Positions 18,256-31,100 of a stretch of DNA of 54,845 nt are shown here, piece after piece. Within the stretch, counting starts at the first letter, position 1, and each line of letters begins with the position of its first letter. Source of the DNA: Exiguobacterium undae DSM 14481 (GTDB lineage: Bacteria; Bacillota; Bacilli; Exiguobacteriales; Exiguobacteriaceae); NCBI RefSeq assembly GCF_000620805.1, contig NZ_KK211187.1, positions 3,071,282-3,126,126 on the forward strand, read 5' to 3'. A program made the translations under genes and the position numbers. The notes under the pieces are model-generated. The model had not been told where the DNA came from, did no database searches, and saw only the letters and a list, made by a program, of their open reading frames with translations.

Positions 18256-18679
18256 TCGTATCACCACCATTTTCTTCACGTTTTACGAACTTACATTTTA
18301 CTGGAAGTTTGTGTGATGCAAGACGGAGAGCTTCGCGTGCGATCTCTTCCGATACTCCTGCGATTTCGAACATTACTTTACCCGGTTTGACGACTGCAAC
18401 CCAGCCCTCCGGAGCACCTTTACCTGAACCCATTCGGACTTCAAGAGGTTTTTTAGTGTATGGTTTGTGTGGGAAGATCTTGATCCACACTTTACCACCA
18501 CGTTTCATATAACGAGTCATCGCGATACGCGCTGATTCGATTTGACGGCTAGTGATCCAGCTAGCTTCTTGAGCTTGGATACCGAACTCGCCGAAGTGTA
18601 CTGTAGTACCACGTTTCGCTTTACCACGCATGTTGCCGCGGTGAACACGACGATATTTTACACGTTTTGGTAACAACAT
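18242..18679 (-). CDS. rplP: Ribosomal protein L16 (uL16)
   Basis: 145 residues starting [20 protein letters not shown], with [20 protein letters not shown] and [18 protein letters not shown]. It lines the A-site tRNA corridor on the 50S subunit. It overlaps the downstream rpmC start, so the two are translationally coupled. Confidence 0.98.
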   Translation of the reverse strand: MLLPKRVKYRRVHRGNMRGKAKRGTTVHFGEFGIQAQEASWITSRQIESARIAMTRYMKRGGKVWIKIFPHKPYTKKPLEVRMGSGKGAPEGWVAVVKPGKVMFEIAGVSEEIAREALRLASHKLPVKCKFVKREENGGDTNESN

Positions 18680-18712
18680 GTTGTGTTGCCTCCTTCCCTA
18701 GACGGATGTGGA

Positions 18713-19369
18713 TTATTGTTCGTTTGATGCTGCTTTTTTCGTAGGAAGCACTTCACCGTGGTGGAGCCATACTTTTACGCCAATTTTGCCGTAAGTTGTA
18801 TCAGCTTCAGCAGTACCGTAATCGATGTCTGCACGGAGTGTATGAAGTGGAACTGTTCCTTCTGAATACTTCTCTGAACGAGCGATATCAGCGCCGCCAA
18901 GACGACCAGAAACTTCAGTCTTGATTCCTTTGATACCTGAACGCATAGAACGTTGGATTGATTGCTTCATTGCACGACGGAACGAAACACGGCCTTCAAG
19001 TTGGCGTGCGATGTTCTCAGCGACAAGTTTAGCAACTGCATCCGGGTTTTTCACTTCAACGACGTTAACGTGAACGCGTTTGCCTTTTGCAAGGTTAGTG
19101 ATGTCTGTACGAAGTGTTTCGATTTCAGAACCGCCTTTACCGATAACCATACCCGGCTTAGCAGTGTGAAGTGAAATGTTCAAGCGGTTTGCTGCGCGCT
19201 CGATTTCAATTTTAGAGACACTAGCGTCTTTAAGACGTTTTTCGATATATTCACGAACTACGTAGTCTTCATGAAGGAGATCAGCATAGTCTTTATCTGC
19301 GAACCAACGTGATTCCCAGTCTTTGATGATACCTACGCGAAGACCAGTTGGGTTAATCTTCTGACCCAC
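18713..19369 (-). CDS. rpsC: Ribosomal protein S3 (uS3)
   Basis: 218 residues. The N-terminal KH domain includes [20 protein letters not shown] (GXXG loop GKGG). The C-terminal domain includes [21 protein letters not shown]3 forms the mRNA entry tunnel and helicase site with S4 and S5. It lies between rplV and rplP. Confidence 0.98.
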   Translation of the reverse strand: MGQKINPTGLRVGIIKDWESRWFADKDYADLLHEDYVVREYIEKRLKDASVSKIEIERAANRLNISLHTAKPGMVIGKGGSEIETLRTDITNLAKGKRVHVNVVEVKNPDAVAKLVAENIARQLEGRVSFRRAMKQSIQRSMRSGIKGIKTEVSGRLGGADIARSEKYSEGTVPLHTLRADIDYGTAEADTTYGKIGVKVWLHHGEVLPTKKAASNEQ

Positions 19370-19381
19370 GGTAATCCCTCC

Positions 19382-19714
19382 TTATTTTTCAGATACCACG
19401 ATGTGAACGTGGCTCGTACGTTTGTTGATGCGGCTTGCGCGACCCATTGCACGTGGGCGGAAACGTTTGAGCGTTGGACCTTCGTTTACGTAAGCCTCTG
19501 TTACTACGAGGTTTTCGATGTTCATGTCGAAGTTGTGCTCAGCGTTCGCGATTGCCGATTTCAATACTTTCTCAACGATTGGCGTTGCTGCCTTGTTCGT
19601 GTAAGCAAGAATCGAAAGTGCTTCGCCGATTTGCTTCCCGCGGATTAAGTCTACTACTAGACGTGCCTTACGAGGAGCAATGCGAACCATATTAGCCGAT
19701 GCTTTTGATTGCAT
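19382..19714 (-). CDS. rplV: Ribosomal protein L22 (uL22)
   Basis: 110 residues, with [17 protein letters not shown] at the start and the tunnel-reaching beta-hairpin [20 protein letters not shown] intact. It shows no insertion or deletion of the kind linked to macrolide resistance. It follows rpsS by 20 bp. Confidence 0.98.
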   Translation of the reverse strand: MQSKASANMVRIAPRKARLVVDLIRGKQIGEALSILAYTNKAATPIVEKVLKSAIANAEHNFDMNIENLVVTEAYVNEGPTLKRFRPRAMGRASRINKRTSHVHIVVSEK

Positions 19715-19734
19715 AATGAGTACCTCCCCTCAGA

Positions 19735-20013
19735 TTAACGTTTAGTCTTCTTATCGTTTCCAGCATGTCCTTTATAAGAACGTGTTGGCGCGAATTCACC
19801 AAGTTTGTGACCGACCATATCTTCTGTCACGTAAACCGGTACGTGTTTACGACCATCGTAGACAGCGATCGTGTGACCGATGAACTCTGGGAAGATTGTA
19901 GAGCGGCGTGACCAAGTTTTGATAACATGCTTGTCACCAGCTTCGTTGGCTTTATCAACCTTAGCGAGCAAATGGTGATCTGCAAATGGACCTTTTTTCA
20001 AGCTGCGACCCAT
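19735..20013 (-). CDS. rpsS: Ribosomal protein S19 (uS19)
   Basis: 92 residues from [19 protein letters not shown]. The ATG at 20013 has GGAGGT upstream, whereas the ATG seven codons before it does not. [20 protein letters not shown] and the C-terminal [12 protein letters not shown] are typical. S19 pairs with S13 in the 30S head. Confidence 0.97.
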   Translation of the reverse strand: MGRSLKKGPFADHHLLAKVDKANEAGDKHVIKTWSRRSTIFPEFIGHTIAVYDGRKHVPVYVTEDMVGHKLGEFAPTRSYKGHAGNDKKTKR

Positions 20014-20076
20014 AGTTGTACCTCCCTTTGGCATGATTCAGGAACGGTTCCTGCGAACCGTTCAGAAATCACGTAA

Positions 20077-20907
20077 TTATTTTTTAGAACGACGGACGAT
20101 ATATTTATCGCTCGCTTTGTTTTTCTTACGAGTTTTGTAGCCGAGTGCCGGTTTACCCCAAGGAGTAAGTGGGCCTGAACGACCGATTGGAGCACGTCCT
20201 TCACCACCACCGTGTGGGTGATCAACTGGGTTCATTACAGAACCACGAACTGTAGGACGTTTTCCGAGCCAGCGTGAACGACCAGCTTTACCGATATTGA
20301 CGAGCTCATGCTCTTCGTTACCGACAGCGCCGACTGTTGCACGGCAAGTAGCAAGGATCATACGTGTTTCGCCTGATTGAAGACGAACGATCGCGTATTT
20401 ACCATCTTTACCGAGAAGCTGAGCAGAAGTACCAGCTGAACGAACGAGCTGACCACCTTTACCTGGCTTAAGTTCGATGTTGTGGATCAATGTACCAACT
20501 GGGATGTTTGAAAGTGGAAGAGCGTTACCGACTTTAATGTCAGCCTCAACTCCTGACATGACTTGCATGTCAACTTTCAATCCTTTAGGTGCGAGGATGT
20601 AGCGTTTTTCACCATCGATGTAGTGTACAAGAGCGATGTTTGCAGAGCGGTTCGGATCGTACTCGATTGTAGCGATACGGCCAGCGATGCCATCCTTGTT
20701 ACGTTTGAAGTCGATGATACGGTATTTACGTTTGTGTCCGCCACCTTGGTGACGTACTGTCAAGCGACCTTGGTTGTTACGTCCGCCCTTTTTCGAAAGC
20801 TTTTCAGTTAACGATTTTTCAGGACGTGAAGCCGTAATCTCAGCAAAGTCAAGAGCAGTCATATTACGACGACCGTTAGTGGTCGGTTTAAACTTTTTAA
20901 TTCCCAT
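20077..20907 (-). CDS. rplB: Ribosomal protein L2 (uL2)
   Basis: 276 residues. [20 protein letters not shown] opens the chain. The C-terminal [19 protein letters not shown] carries the conserved histidine near the peptidyl-transferase centre. L2 is needed for subunit joining. It follows rplW by 32 bp. Confidence 0.98.
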   Translation of the reverse strand: MGIKKFKPTTNGRRNMTALDFAEITASRPEKSLTEKLSKKGGRNNQGRLTVRHQGGGHKRKYRIIDFKRNKDGIAGRIATIEYDPNRSANIALVHYIDGEKRYILAPKGLKVDMQVMSGVEADIKVGNALPLSNIPVGTLIHNIELKPGKGGQLVRSAGTSAQLLGKDGKYAIVRLQSGETRMILATCRATVGAVGNEEHELVNIGKAGRSRWLGKRPTVRGSVMNPVDHPHGGGEGRAPIGRSGPLTPWGKPALGYKTRKKNKASDKYIVRRSKK

Positions 20908-20939
20908 CGAGAGTTCCCTCCTTTTCTACAGAGTACCGA

Positions 20940-21224
20940 TTAACCGAGGTAATCGAGTTCTTTGCTATCTGCAGTAAGCGTGACGACCGCTTTTTTGCGG
21001 CGTGCTGTGTAACCAGCGTGACGACCTACGCGTTTTGCTTTTGGTTTAGAGATAAGTGTGTTGATTTTTTCAACTTTAACGCCGAAGATCGCTTCAACTG
21101 CATCTTTGATTTGTGTCTTAGATGCCTTTACGTCTACTTCGAACGTGTACTTTTTCTCAGCCATTTGGTTCACTGAGCGTTCAGTAATTACAGGACGTTT
21201 GATAATGTCGTGTGCGTTTGCCAT
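20940..21224 (-). CDS. rplW: Ribosomal protein L23 (uL23)
   Basis: 94 residues with [20 protein letters not shown] and [21 protein letters not shown]23 is the tunnel-exit dock for trigger factor and SRP. Its ATG overlaps the rplD stop codon (TAATG), suggesting reinitiation coupling. Confidence 0.98.
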   Translation of the reverse strand: MANAHDIIKRPVITERSVNQMAEKKYTFEVDVKASKTQIKDAVEAIFGVKVEKINTLISKPKAKRVGRHAGYTARRKKAVVTLTADSKELDYLG

Positions 21225-21847
21225 TATGCAAGCACCTCCTCTACTCTCGCAACTGCATCCTTCGTGAAGATGACTTTGTCGTGTGCGACAAGATCAAGGA
21301 CGTTTACTCCAGCAGCGTCAACGACTGTGACACCCGGAATGTTGCGTGTTGAAAGAACGACTGTCTCGTTGTAATCAGCAGTAACGACGAGGACTTTACG
21401 TTCGATTGAAAGAGCAGCGAAGACCGAAATCATGTCTTTTGTTTTCGGAGCATCGATTGTCAATCCTTCAAGAACGATGAACTCGTTGTTAGCGACTTTC
21501 GAAGAAAGTGCTGAACGTAATGCGAGACGACGAACCTTTTTAGGAAGTTTATAAGCGTACGAACGTGGTGTTGGACCGAAGACTGTTCCACCGCCAACCC
21601 ATTGTGGCGAACGGATCGAACCTTGGCGTGCACGACCAGTACCTTTTTGTTTCCATGGTTTACGGCCGCCACCGCGAACTTCCGAGCGACCTTTTGTATC
21701 ATGTGTACCTTGGCGACGTGAAGCTTGTTGCATGACGATTGCATCGTATACGACTGCTTCGTTTGGCTCGATTCCGAAAACGGTATCTGCCAACTCGATG
21801 TCTCCAACTTGTGTACCTGTTTGGTTAAGCAAAGCTACTTTAGGCAT
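21224..21847 (-). CDS. rplD: Ribosomal protein L4 (uL4)
   Basis: 207 residues. The tunnel loop [20 protein letters not shown] and [19 protein letters not shown] are conserved. In E. coli L4 also represses the S10 operon through its leader. The leader here (22881-23095) is long enough to hold a target but none is recognised. Confidence 0.98.
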   Translation of the reverse strand: MPKVALLNQTGTQVGDIELADTVFGIEPNEAVVYDAIVMQQASRRQGTHDTKGRSEVRGGGRKPWKQKGTGRARQGSIRSPQWVGGGTVFGPTPRSYAYKLPKKVRRLALRSALSSKVANNEFIVLEGLTIDAPKTKDMISVFAALSIERKVLVVTADYNETVVLSTRNIPGVTVVDAAGVNVLDLVAHDKVIFTKDAVARVEEVLA

Positions 21848-21876
21848 TCGTTATTCCTCCTTTCCTTGCAAACAAA

Positions 21877-22503
21877 TTAGTTGCCTTTTACCGCAGTTTT
21901 GACGACAACTTGGCTCTTACGTGCGCCTGGGATAGCACCCTTGACGAGGAGTAAGCCGCGTTCTACATCAACTTTTACGATTTCAAGGTTTTGAACAGTG
22001 ACTTGCTCTCCACCCATGCGTCCTGGGAGCAATTTCCCTTTGAATACACGGTTTGGAGCGACAGGACCCATTGAACCTGGGCGACGGTGGTAACGCGAAC
22101 CGTGAGCCATTGGACCACGTGATTGGTTGTGACGCTTGATTGCTCCAGCGAAACCTTTACCTTTCGACGTACCTGTTACATCAACCATTTCGCCTGCAGC
22201 GAAAGTATCTGCTTTAATCTCTTGACCGATTTCGAAATCTGTTACAGATGTACGGATTTCTTTAATGAAGCGCTTAGGTGTCGCACTAGCTTTCGCTGCG
22301 TGACCTTTTTGCGGTTTGTTTTGACGACCTTCTTTGATATCACCAAAGCCGAGTTGGACTGCTTCGTAACCGTCCACTTCCATTGTCTTCAATTGAAGAA
22401 CAACGTTACCTTCTACTGAAACGACAGTAACCGGTACTACTTCGCCTGACTCGTTGAAGACTTGTGTCATACCGAGTTTAGTTCCTAAGATTCCTTTAGC
22501 CAT
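21877..22503 (-). CDS. rplC: Ribosomal protein L3 (uL3)
   Basis: 208 residues from [20 protein letters not shown]. The ATG at 22503 is 7 bp after GGAGGT, while an in-frame GTG three codons earlier lies inside the ribosome site. [20 protein letters not shown] marks the arm that reaches the peptidyl-transferase centre. L3 is an assembly initiator. Confidence 0.97.
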   Translation of the reverse strand: MAKGILGTKLGMTQVFNESGEVVPVTVVSVEGNVVLQLKTMEVDGYEAVQLGFGDIKEGRQNKPQKGHAAKASATPKRFIKEIRTSVTDFEIGQEIKADTFAAGEMVDVTGTSKGKGFAGAIKRHNQSRGPMAHGSRYHRRPGSMGPVAPNRVFKGKLLPGRMGGEQVTVQNLEIVKVDVERGLLLVKGAIPGARKSQVVVKTAVKGN

Positions 22504-22571
22504 GAGATACACCTCCTAATATTGAATGATTTTGATCTTCTGGCTAGTATCAACTATTTATAGAAGAAAAA

Positions 22572-23066
<495 letters not shown>

Positions 23067-23101
23067 TCAAGTCTCTCACCACTCGCACAAACACTTTCCT
23101 C

Positions 23102-23130
23102 AGTATATAAGATGTCTGACCATGTTGCAA
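23102..23130 (-). promoter_or_regulatory. Promoter of the S10 operon
   Basis: TTGCAA (23125-23130), a 17-bp spacer and TATACT (23102-23107) on the minus strand, directly after the tuf terminator. It leaves a leader of about 215 nt before rpsJ. Weaker matches occur downstream (TTGAAA-17-TTTACT and TTGCTT-17-TAAACT). The leader contains a GGC-ATT-GCC hairpin inside CACAC/GTGTG arms (near 22940-22970). I see no gene in 22881-23198. Confidence 0.8.
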
Positions 23131-23146
23131 GACTGTTTTCAGCAAA

Positions 23147-23188
23147 TCAAAAAAAAGGTCTTCCGTCACGGGAGACGGAAGACCTTTT
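23147..23188 (-). terminator. Terminator after tuf
   Basis: A perfect 15-bp stem AAAAGGTCTTCCGTC/GACGGAAGACCTTTT (23153-23167 with 23174-23188) with a 6-nt loop and a T run. It closes the str operon and isolates it from the S10 promoter. Confidence 0.96.
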
Positions 23189-23198
23189 GTCTTAAAAA

Positions 23199-24386
<1,188 letters not shown>

Positions 24387-24428
24387 TCTGAATTCCTCCT
24401 CTATGTGTCTAATAATATTTTATAACTA

Positions 24429-24461
24429 GGAAGGTGAATCGTCGAATAACGTACACCTTCC
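24429..24461 (-). other. Hairpin in the fusA-tuf gap
   Basis: GGAAGGTG and CACCTTCC form an 8-bp stem with a 17-nt loop between fusA and tuf. No T tract follows. It may be a processing or stabilising site that raises EF-Tu output over EF-G, or lie in a tuf-specific leader. Confidence 0.45.
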
Positions 24462-24463
24462 TT

Positions 24464-24492
24464 AGCTTACACTAATCATAAAAGCGTGACAA
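24464..24492 (-). promoter_or_regulatory. Possible internal promoter for tuf
   Basis: TTGTCA (24487-24492), 17 bp and TAAGCT (24464-24469) on the minus strand, in the 117-bp gap before tuf. The match is moderate. The hairpin at 24429-24461 would lie in the resulting leader. Confidence 0.35.
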
Positions 24493-24503
24493 CCTGTGAA
24501 GGA

Positions 24504-26582
24504 TTAGCCGTTTGCTTTTTTGATGATTTCTTCAGCAACTGATTTCGGTACTTCTTCGTAGTGATCGAAGTGCATCGAGTACGTTCCGCGACCTTGTGTG
24601 CGTGAACGAAGACCAGTAGCGTAACCGAACATCTCTGAAAGTGGAATCATCGAACGAACGACTTGAGCGTTCCCACGAGCTTCCATACCTTCAACGCGTC
24701 CACGGCGTGATGTAACATCACCCATGATGTCTCCCATGTATTCATCTGGGATAACGATTTCAACTTTCATCATTGGCTCAAGGATAACAGCGCCGCTCTT
24801 ATCTTTAAGTTGTTTGACGGCCATTGAAGCCGCGATTTTAAATGCCATCTCGTTTGAGTCGACATCGTGGTACGAACCGAAAACGAGTGCCGCTTTAACG
24901 TCAACTACTGGATAACCAGCAAGGATACCGTTTTGAAGCGCTTCTTCGATTCCGTGTTCAACCGCTGGGATGTATTCACGTGGAACAACACCACCGACGA
25001 TTTTGTTGTTGAACTCAAAGCCAGCACCTTCTTCGTTTGGCTCGAATTCTACGACGACGTGACCATACTGACCACGACCACCTGATTGACGAGCAAACTT
25101 AGAATCGATTTTCGCCGCTTGGCGGATCGTTTCACGGTAAGCTACTTGTGGAGCACCAACATTTGCTTCGACTTTGAATTCGCGACGCATACGGTCAACG
25201 ATGATGTCGAGGTGAAGCTCACCCATACCTGAGATGATCGTTTGACCAGTCTCTGGGTTAGTTTCAGTGCGGAATGTTGGATCCTCTTCAGCAAGCTTAG
25301 CGAGTGCTTGACCCATTTTATCTTGGTCAGCTTTCGTTTTAGGCTCGATTGCGACCGAGATAACTGGTTCTGGGAATGTCATTGATTCGAGAACGACGTT
25401 GTCTTTCTCTGAACAAAGCGTATCACCAGTAGTAGTATCTTTAAGACCTACAGCTGCTGCGATGTCACCAGCGAAGACCATTGGGATCTCCTCACGGCTG
25501 TTCGCGTGCATTTGAAGGATACGTCCAAGACGCTCACGTTTACCTTTTGTTGAGTTCTTGACGTATGATCCTGCCGAAGCTGTACCAGAGTACACACGGA
25601 AGAACGTCAATTTACCAACATACGGGTCAGTCATAACTTTGAATGCAAGTGCAGAGAATGGCGCTTCGTCAGTTGACTCACGAACGATCTCTTCATCTGT
25701 ATCCATGTTAATTCCTGTGATTGCTTTTACGTCGACTGGTGATGGGAGGTAGTCAAGGACTGCGTCAAGCATAAGCTGAACACCTTTGTTCTTGAATGCC
25801 GAACCAACGAGAACTGGGTAGAAATCAACTGTAAGTGTCGCTTTACGGATACCCGCTTTAAGCTCTTCAATTGTGATTTCCTCGCCCTCGAGGTATTTCA
25901 TCATCATTTCTTCTTCGTAATCTGCAACTGCTTCGATTAATGACGCACGAAGTTCTTCAGCTTCTTCTGCGAATTCTGCAGGGAAACCTTCAGTTTCTTC
26001 GATGTCAGTACCGAGGTCGTTACCGTACATGTAAGTTTTCTTTTCAACGAGGTCGATGATTCCTTTGAATTCATCTTCAGCGCCGATTGGGATTTGGATT
26101 GCGTGTGCGTTCGCTTGAAGGCGGTCGCGGAGCGTTCCAACCGAGTACAGGAAGTCTGCACCGATTTTATCCATTTTGTTAACGAAAACGATACGTGGTA
26201 CGCCGTAAGTTGTAGCTTGGCGCCATACTGTCTCAGTTTGTGGCTCAACACCAGACTGAGCATCAAGTACTGCTACCGCACCATCAAGTACACGGAGTGA
26301 ACGTTCAACTTCAACAGTGAAGTCTACGTGTCCAGGTGTATCGATGATGTTTACGCGGTTACCTTTCCATTGTGCAGTTGTTGCTGCCGATGTAATCGTG
26401 ATTCCGCGCTCTTGCTCTTGCTCCATCCAGTCCATCTGTGAAGCACCTTCGTGCGTTTCACCAATCTTGTGGATACGACCCGTGTAATAGAGGATACGCT
26501 CAGTCGTTGTTGTTTTACCAGCATCGATGTGGGCCATGATCCCGATATTACGGGTGTTCTTAAGGGAGAATTCTCTTGCCAT
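24504..26582 (-). CDS. fusA: Elongation factor G
   Basis: 692 residues, five-domain translocase. [27 protein letters not shown] and NKMDKIGA are the GTPase motifs. The C-terminal region has GYPVVDVKA and the terminal [13 protein letters not shown] moves tRNA and mRNA after peptide transfer and also helps split ribosomes. It is cotranscribed with rpsL, rpsG and tuf. Confidence 0.98.
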   Translation of the reverse strand: MAREFSLKNTRNIGIMAHIDAGKTTTTERILYYTGRIHKIGETHEGASQMDWMEQEQERGITITSAATTAQWKGNRVNIIDTPGHVDFTVEVERSLRVLDGAVAVLDAQSGVEPQTETVWRQATTYGVPRIVFVNKMDKIGADFLYSVGTLRDRLQANAHAIQIPIGAEDEFKGIIDLVEKKTYMYGNDLGTDIEETEGFPAEFAEEAEELRASLIEAVADYEEEMMMKYLEGEEITIEELKAGIRKATLTVDFYPVLVGSAFKNKGVQLMLDAVLDYLPSPVDVKAITGINMDTDEEIVRESTDEAPFSALAFKVMTDPYVGKLTFFRVYSGTASAGSYVKNSTKGKRERLGRILQMHANSREEIPMVFAGDIAAAVGLKDTTTGDTLCSEKDNVVLESMTFPEPVISVAIEPKTKADQDKMGQALAKLAEEDPTFRTETNPETGQTIISGMGELHLDIIVDRMRREFKVEANVGAPQVAYRETIRQAAKIDSKFARQSGGRGQYGHVVVEFEPNEEGAGFEFNNKIVGGVVPREYIPAVEHGIEEALQNGILAGYPVVDVKAALVFGSYHDVDSNEMAFKIAASMAVKQLKDKSGAVILEPMMKVEIVIPDEYMGDIMGDVTSRRGRVEGMEARGNAQVVRSMIPLSEMFGYATGLRSRTQGRGTYSMHFDHYEEVPKSVAEEIIKKANG

Positions 26583-26654
26583 CTTTAAACATTCTCCTTT
26601 CGCATTTTAGTTTAGTGTCCGTGTGTTGCCACACGTCATGACTATACCCGAAAG

Positions 26655-26694
26655 CCACCTCATATTTCCATACAAAATGGCATAGATGAGGTGG
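26655..26694 (-). other. Hairpin between rpsG and fusA
   Basis: CCACCTCAT (26686-26694 on the minus strand) pairs perfectly with ATGAGGTGG (26655-26663), and an ATGCCATTTTGTATGG segment inside can extend the fold. It lies 13 bp after the rpsG stop and has no good T tail. It may act as a processing site or a partial terminator within the str operon. Confidence 0.45.
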
Positions 26695-26706
26695 TTAATT
26701 CCGGAT

Positions 26707-27177
26707 TTACCAGCGGTAGTGAGCAAACGCTTTGTTCGCTTCCGCCATTTTGTGCATATCTTCGCGCTTCTTAACAGAAGCACCAGTGTTGTTTGCAGCG
26801 TCCATGATTTCGTTAGCAAGACGAGCATCCATTGTTTTCTCGTTACGGAGACGTGAGTAGTTCACGAGGTAACGAAGTGCGAGTGTCGTACGGCGCTCAG
26901 GGCGGACTTCGACAGGAACTTGATAGTTAGCTCCACCTACACGGCGTGCTTTTACTTCAAGAACTGGCATGATGTTGTTCATCGCCTCTTCAAAAACTTC
27001 CATTGCATCGCGACCTGAACGTTCAGCGATAGTTTCGAAAGCTTTGTATAAGATTTGTTGAGCAGTACCTTTTTTACCATCTAACATAAGACGGTTGATA
27101 AGGCGGGTAACGAGTTTAGAGTTGTAGATCGGATCAGCCATTACATCACGGCGTTCTACTTGACCTTTACGTGGCAT
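26707..27177 (-). CDS. rpsG: Ribosomal protein S7 (uS7)
   Basis: 156 residues starting [20 protein letters not shown], with the E-site beta-hairpin [21 protein letters not shown]7 nucleates assembly of the 30S head and is the translational repressor of the str operon in E. coli. It lies 49 bp after rpsL. Confidence 0.98.
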   Translation of the reverse strand: MPRKGQVERRDVMADPIYNSKLVTRLINRLMLDGKKGTAQQILYKAFETIAERSGRDAMEVFEEAMNNIMPVLEVKARRVGGANYQVPVEVRPERRTTLALRYLVNYSRLRNEKTMDARLANEIMDAANNTGASVKKREDMHKMAEANKAFAHYRW

Positions 27178-27226
27178 TCCGAGTCCCTCCTTTCATATAG
27201 TGAGGTGATATCTTCTGATATCTAGA

Positions 27227-27649
27227 TTATTTTTTTGCTGCTTTTGGACGTTTAGTACCATATTTCGAACGACCTTGCATACGGCCGTCAACTCCAGCTG
27301 TATCGAGTGCACCACGAACGATGTGGTAACGTACCCCTGGTAAGTCTTTTACGCGACCGCCGCGAATAAGAACAACACTGTGTTCTTGCAAGTTGTGGCC
27401 GATACCTGGGATGTAAGCTGTTACTTCCATTGTGTTCGTTAAACGTACACGTGCGTACTTACGAAGAGCCGAGTTCGGTTTCTTCGGAGTCATTGTACCT
27501 ACACGAGTACAAACACCACGTTTTTGTGGTGAGCTGATGTCAGTACGAGCTTTAATAAAGCTGTTGTACCCTTTGTTCAGCGCTGGCGAATCTGATTTCA
27601 CAACTTTTGATTGACGTCCTTTACGGACTAATTGGTTGATAGTAGGCAT
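27227..27649 (-). CDS. rpsL: Ribosomal protein S12 (uS12)
   Basis: 140 residues with [19 protein letters not shown] and [18 protein letters not shown], the two loops where streptomycin-resistance changes arise. Both keep the usual lysines, so the allele looks sensitive. S12 monitors decoding at the A site. The 125-bp leader before it holds two strong hairpins. Confidence 0.98.
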   Translation of the reverse strand: MPTINQLVRKGRQSKVVKSDSPALNKGYNSFIKARTDISSPQKRGVCTRVGTMTPKKPNSALRKYARVRLTNTMEVTAYIPGIGHNLQEHSVVLIRGGRVKDLPGVRYHIVRGALDTAGVDGRMQGRSKYGTKRPKAAKK

Positions 27650-27689
27650 CTTTGAGATCCTCCCTTCCTGAATTCATGACAAGTTTCAA

Positions 27690-27770
27690 AACCACCGAGC
27701 CGGGTGGTTCATCGAAAGTCATAATGAAACGTTTTGCGTGGCTCAGGCATTCCATCGCCACACAAAACGT
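27690..27770 (-). other. Two hairpins in the leader of rpsL
   Basis: On the minus strand a long stem, ACGTTTTGTGTGGC with GCCACGCAAAACGT (27757-27770 and 27729-27742, one mismatch), is followed by AACCACC-CGGCTC-GGTGGTT (27690-27709), which ends TTTTG. The second could be a weak terminator. Together they may allow attenuation or processing between the L7Ae-like gene and rpsL. Confidence 0.5.
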
Positions 27771-27774
27771 ATTA

Positions 27775-28026
27775 TCAAACTTTCTTAATGGCAACAGCAG
27801 TTGCAGCAACGTCGATTCCACAAGCCTTACCAAGCTCAAGCTTAGAAGGAACGCTCACGACTGGAACGTTTGCTTGTTTCGCCGCGTCGAGCAATGCTTG
27901 CTTTACGTGTTCATCTGCGTCATCTGCGATGATCACTTCCGACGCCTTGCCAGATCGCAATGCTTTGAGCGTTTGCTTTTGACCGACAAACTTCAAATCT
28001 GCGCCGACTACTTTTTTGTAAGACAT
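27775..28026 (-). CDS. rplGB: L7Ae-family K-turn-binding protein (YbxF-like)
   Basis: 83 residues from MSYKKVVGADLKFVGQKQTL. The ATG at 28026 follows GGAGGA, and a 13-codon upstream extension is rejected. The fold is that of L7Ae/L30e with ASEVIIADDADEHVKQALL. YbxF and its paralogue YlxQ bind kink-turns in RNA, and this gene stands at the YbxF place between rpoC and rpsL. Its cellular target is unknown. It is the first gene behind the str promoter at 28072-28100. Confidence 0.9.
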   Translation of the reverse strand: MSYKKVVGADLKFVGQKQTLKALRSGKASEVIIADDADEHVKQALLDAAKQANVPVVSVPSKLELGKACGIDVAATAVAIKKV

Positions 28027-28071
28027 GAAGATATCCTCCAAAATAACACAGCCGGTTGGCAACACTATATC

Positions 28072-28100
28072 ATAGTAGCACCGCCATACCGGCGTGTCAA
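28072..28100 (-). promoter_or_regulatory. Promoter of the str operon
   Basis: TTGACA (28095-28100), a 17-bp spacer and TACTAT (28072-28077) preceded by TGC, giving both a consensus -35 and an extended -10. The spacer contains CGCC-GGTAT-GGCG, a small inverted repeat. The promoter lies directly after the rpoC stop codon. Confidence 0.88.
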
Positions 28101-28106
28101 GGCGTT

Positions 28107-31100
28107 TTATTCTACAGGAGAATCTGCTTCTACAGGTGTTTCGCCTGCTATTTCGAGACCGATTTGACGGTAACGTGTCATTCCTGTACCAGCTGGAACA
28201 AGTTTACCGATAATAACGTTCTCTTTCAAGCCGCGAAGGTAGTCGCTCTTCCCTTTAATCGCCGCATCCGTAAGGACACGAGTAGTTTCCTGGAACGAAG
28301 CAGCTGATAGGAACGAATCCGTTTCAAGCGACGCTTTTGTGATACCGAGGAGAACTGGTTTAGCCGAAGCGAGTGCTTTACCGGCACGGAGCGCTTCTTT
28401 ACATGCTTCTTTAAACGTGCTGATATCGACAAGCGAACCTGGTAAGAGTGATGTCTCACCTGATTCGATGACGCGGACGCGACGGATCATCTGACGTACC
28501 ATGACCTCGACGTGCTTGTCACCGATCTCAACCCCCTGCATCCGGTATACTTTTTGAACTTCTTGGAGAAGATAGTTCTGTACGCCTGATACACCTTTGA
28601 CGTTCAAGAGTTCTTTCGGGTCGATTGAACCTTCTGTGAACACTTGTCCGGCTTTGACTTCTTCACCGAGTTGAACACGCAGACGCGATCCGAAAGGAAT
28701 CGTGTATGTCCGTGTCTCGCTCAGACCTTGAATCGTCAACTCACGCTTGTCACGCGACTCCGTAAAGTCGATGACTTGTCCGTCGATCTCCGAGATGACC
28801 GCTTGACCTTTCGGGTTACGGGCCTCGAACAACTCCTGGATACGCGGGAGACCTTGTGTGATATCGTCTCCGGCAACCCCACCTGTGTGGAAGGTACGCA
28901 TTGTAAGCTGCGTTCCCGGCTCACCGATTGATTGTGCCGCGATGATTCCGACTGCTTCGCCGACTTCGACGTCGTTACCAGTCGCAAGGTTACGTCCGTA
29001 ACATTTCTTACAGACACCATGACTTGTGTTACATGTGAAGGCTGTACGAATCTCAACGTTGTCGATGCCTGCGTCCGTAATCGCACGCGCGATATCTTCG
29101 TCGATGAGTTCGTTTGTTGAAACGAGAACGGCACCTGTTTCCGGGTGAACGACTTTTTCAAACGCTGTACGGCCAACAAGACGGTCGTAAAGGTTTTCAA
29201 TTTCTTCCGTTCCTTCACGAAGTGCTGTGACGCGGATACCACGATCCGTTCCACAATCATCTTCACGAATGATAACATCTTGCGCTACGTCAACGAGACG
29301 ACGAGTCAGGTAACCTGAATCGGCAGTCTTCAAGGCTGTATCGGCAAGACCTTTACGCGCACCGTGCGTCGAGATGAAGTATTCCTGAACCGTCAGACCC
29401 TCACGGAACGAAGATTTGATCGGGAGCTCGATGATCCGTCCACTTGGAGCGGCCATGAGTCCACGCATCCCTGCAAGCTGCGTAAAGTTTGACGCGTTAC
29501 CACGGGCACCGGAGTCACTCATCATGAAGATCGGGTTGAGACGGTTAAGGGATTTCATCAGACGAGACTGAATTTCATCCTTCGCATCATTCCACGATTT
29601 AACGACACGCTCATAGCGCTCTTCTTCTGTGATGAGACCACGACGGTACGATTTCATAACGCGGTCAACATTATCTTGTGCCTCGACGAGGATTTCCTGT
29701 TTGTCCGGAAGTACGATGATATCGGCGATACCAACCGTAATACCCGCACGTGTCGAGTGTTTGAAACCAAGGTTTTTCATTCGGTCAAGCATGCGGCTCG
29801 TTTCAGTCGTTTCAAAACGCTTGAAGACTTCCGCGATGACATTTCCGAGGAATCCTTTTTTGAATGGTTCGATGATCGGACGGCTCTTGATTTCAGCAGC
29901 GACATCCGTTCCTTTTTCAAGGAAGTACTGATCAGGCGTTGCTTCCTGCAGATTGCTCATCGATGGTTCATTCAAGTATGGGAACGTCGTTGGGAGGATC
30001 TCGTTGAAGATCAACTTACCGACCGTCGTAACCAATAATTTCTCGTTTTGCGCTTCCGTGAATGTCGGGTTTTTAAGAACGCCGGCTGGAACTGCAACAC
30101 GTGTATGGAAGTGGACATACCCATTTTGGTAGGCAATCAACGCTTCGTTCACGGTCGAGAATGTTTTCCCTTCGCCGATTGCGTTTTCACGCTCAAGCGT
30201 CAGGTAGTAGTTACCGAGGACCATATCCTGCGATGGTGTAACAACAGGTTTACCGTCTTTCGGGTTCAAGATGTTTTGAGCAGCGAGCATGAGAAGACGT
30301 GCTTCTGCTTGTGCTTCTGCCGAGAGTGGTACGTGAACCGCCATTTGGTCACCATCGAAGTCGGCGTTGTATGCCGTACATACGAGTGGGTGAAGGCGAA
30401 TCGCGCGACCTTCGACGAGCGTTGGTTCGAACGCCTGGATACCGAGACGGTGAAGGGTCGGGGCACGGTTCAAGAGAACCGGATGCTCACGGATGACTTC
30501 TTCTAAAACGTCCCAAATTTCAGGTTGTACACGTTCGATTTTCCGTTTTGCACTCTTAATGTTAGGTGCGATGCCACGTGAGACAAGCTCTTTCATGACA
30601 AACGGTTTGAAGAGCTCAAGGGCCATTTCTTTCGGAAGACCACACTGATACATCTTCAGGTTTGGACCAACGACGATAACCGAACGACCAGAGTAGTCGA
30701 CACGTTTACCGAGCAAGTTTTGACGGAAACGTCCTTGTTTCCCTTTCAACATATGTGAAAGAGATTTTAATGGACGGTTACCCGGTCCAGTAACAGGACG
30801 ACCGCGACGACCGTTATCAATCAAGGCATCAACCGCTTCTTGCAACATCCGTTTTTCATTCTGAACGATGATGTTCGGAGCGCCAAGGTCAAGAAGACGC
30901 TTGAGACGGTTGTTACGGTTGATGACACGACGGTACAAATCGTTTAAGTCAGATGTCGCGAAACGTCCACCATCAAGCTGGACCATCGGACGGAGTTCCG
31001 GCGGGATGACCGGTAATACTTCAAGAACCATCCACTCCGGGTTGTTGCCTGAGTTACGGAAGGCATCGAGGACTTCAAGGCGTTTAATCGCACGAGTACG

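Noticed and set aside
27652-28167. A 171-codon plus-strand frame
   Set aside because: It runs antisense through the rpsL leader, the L7Ae-like gene and the rpoC end, crossing known promoters and hairpins.
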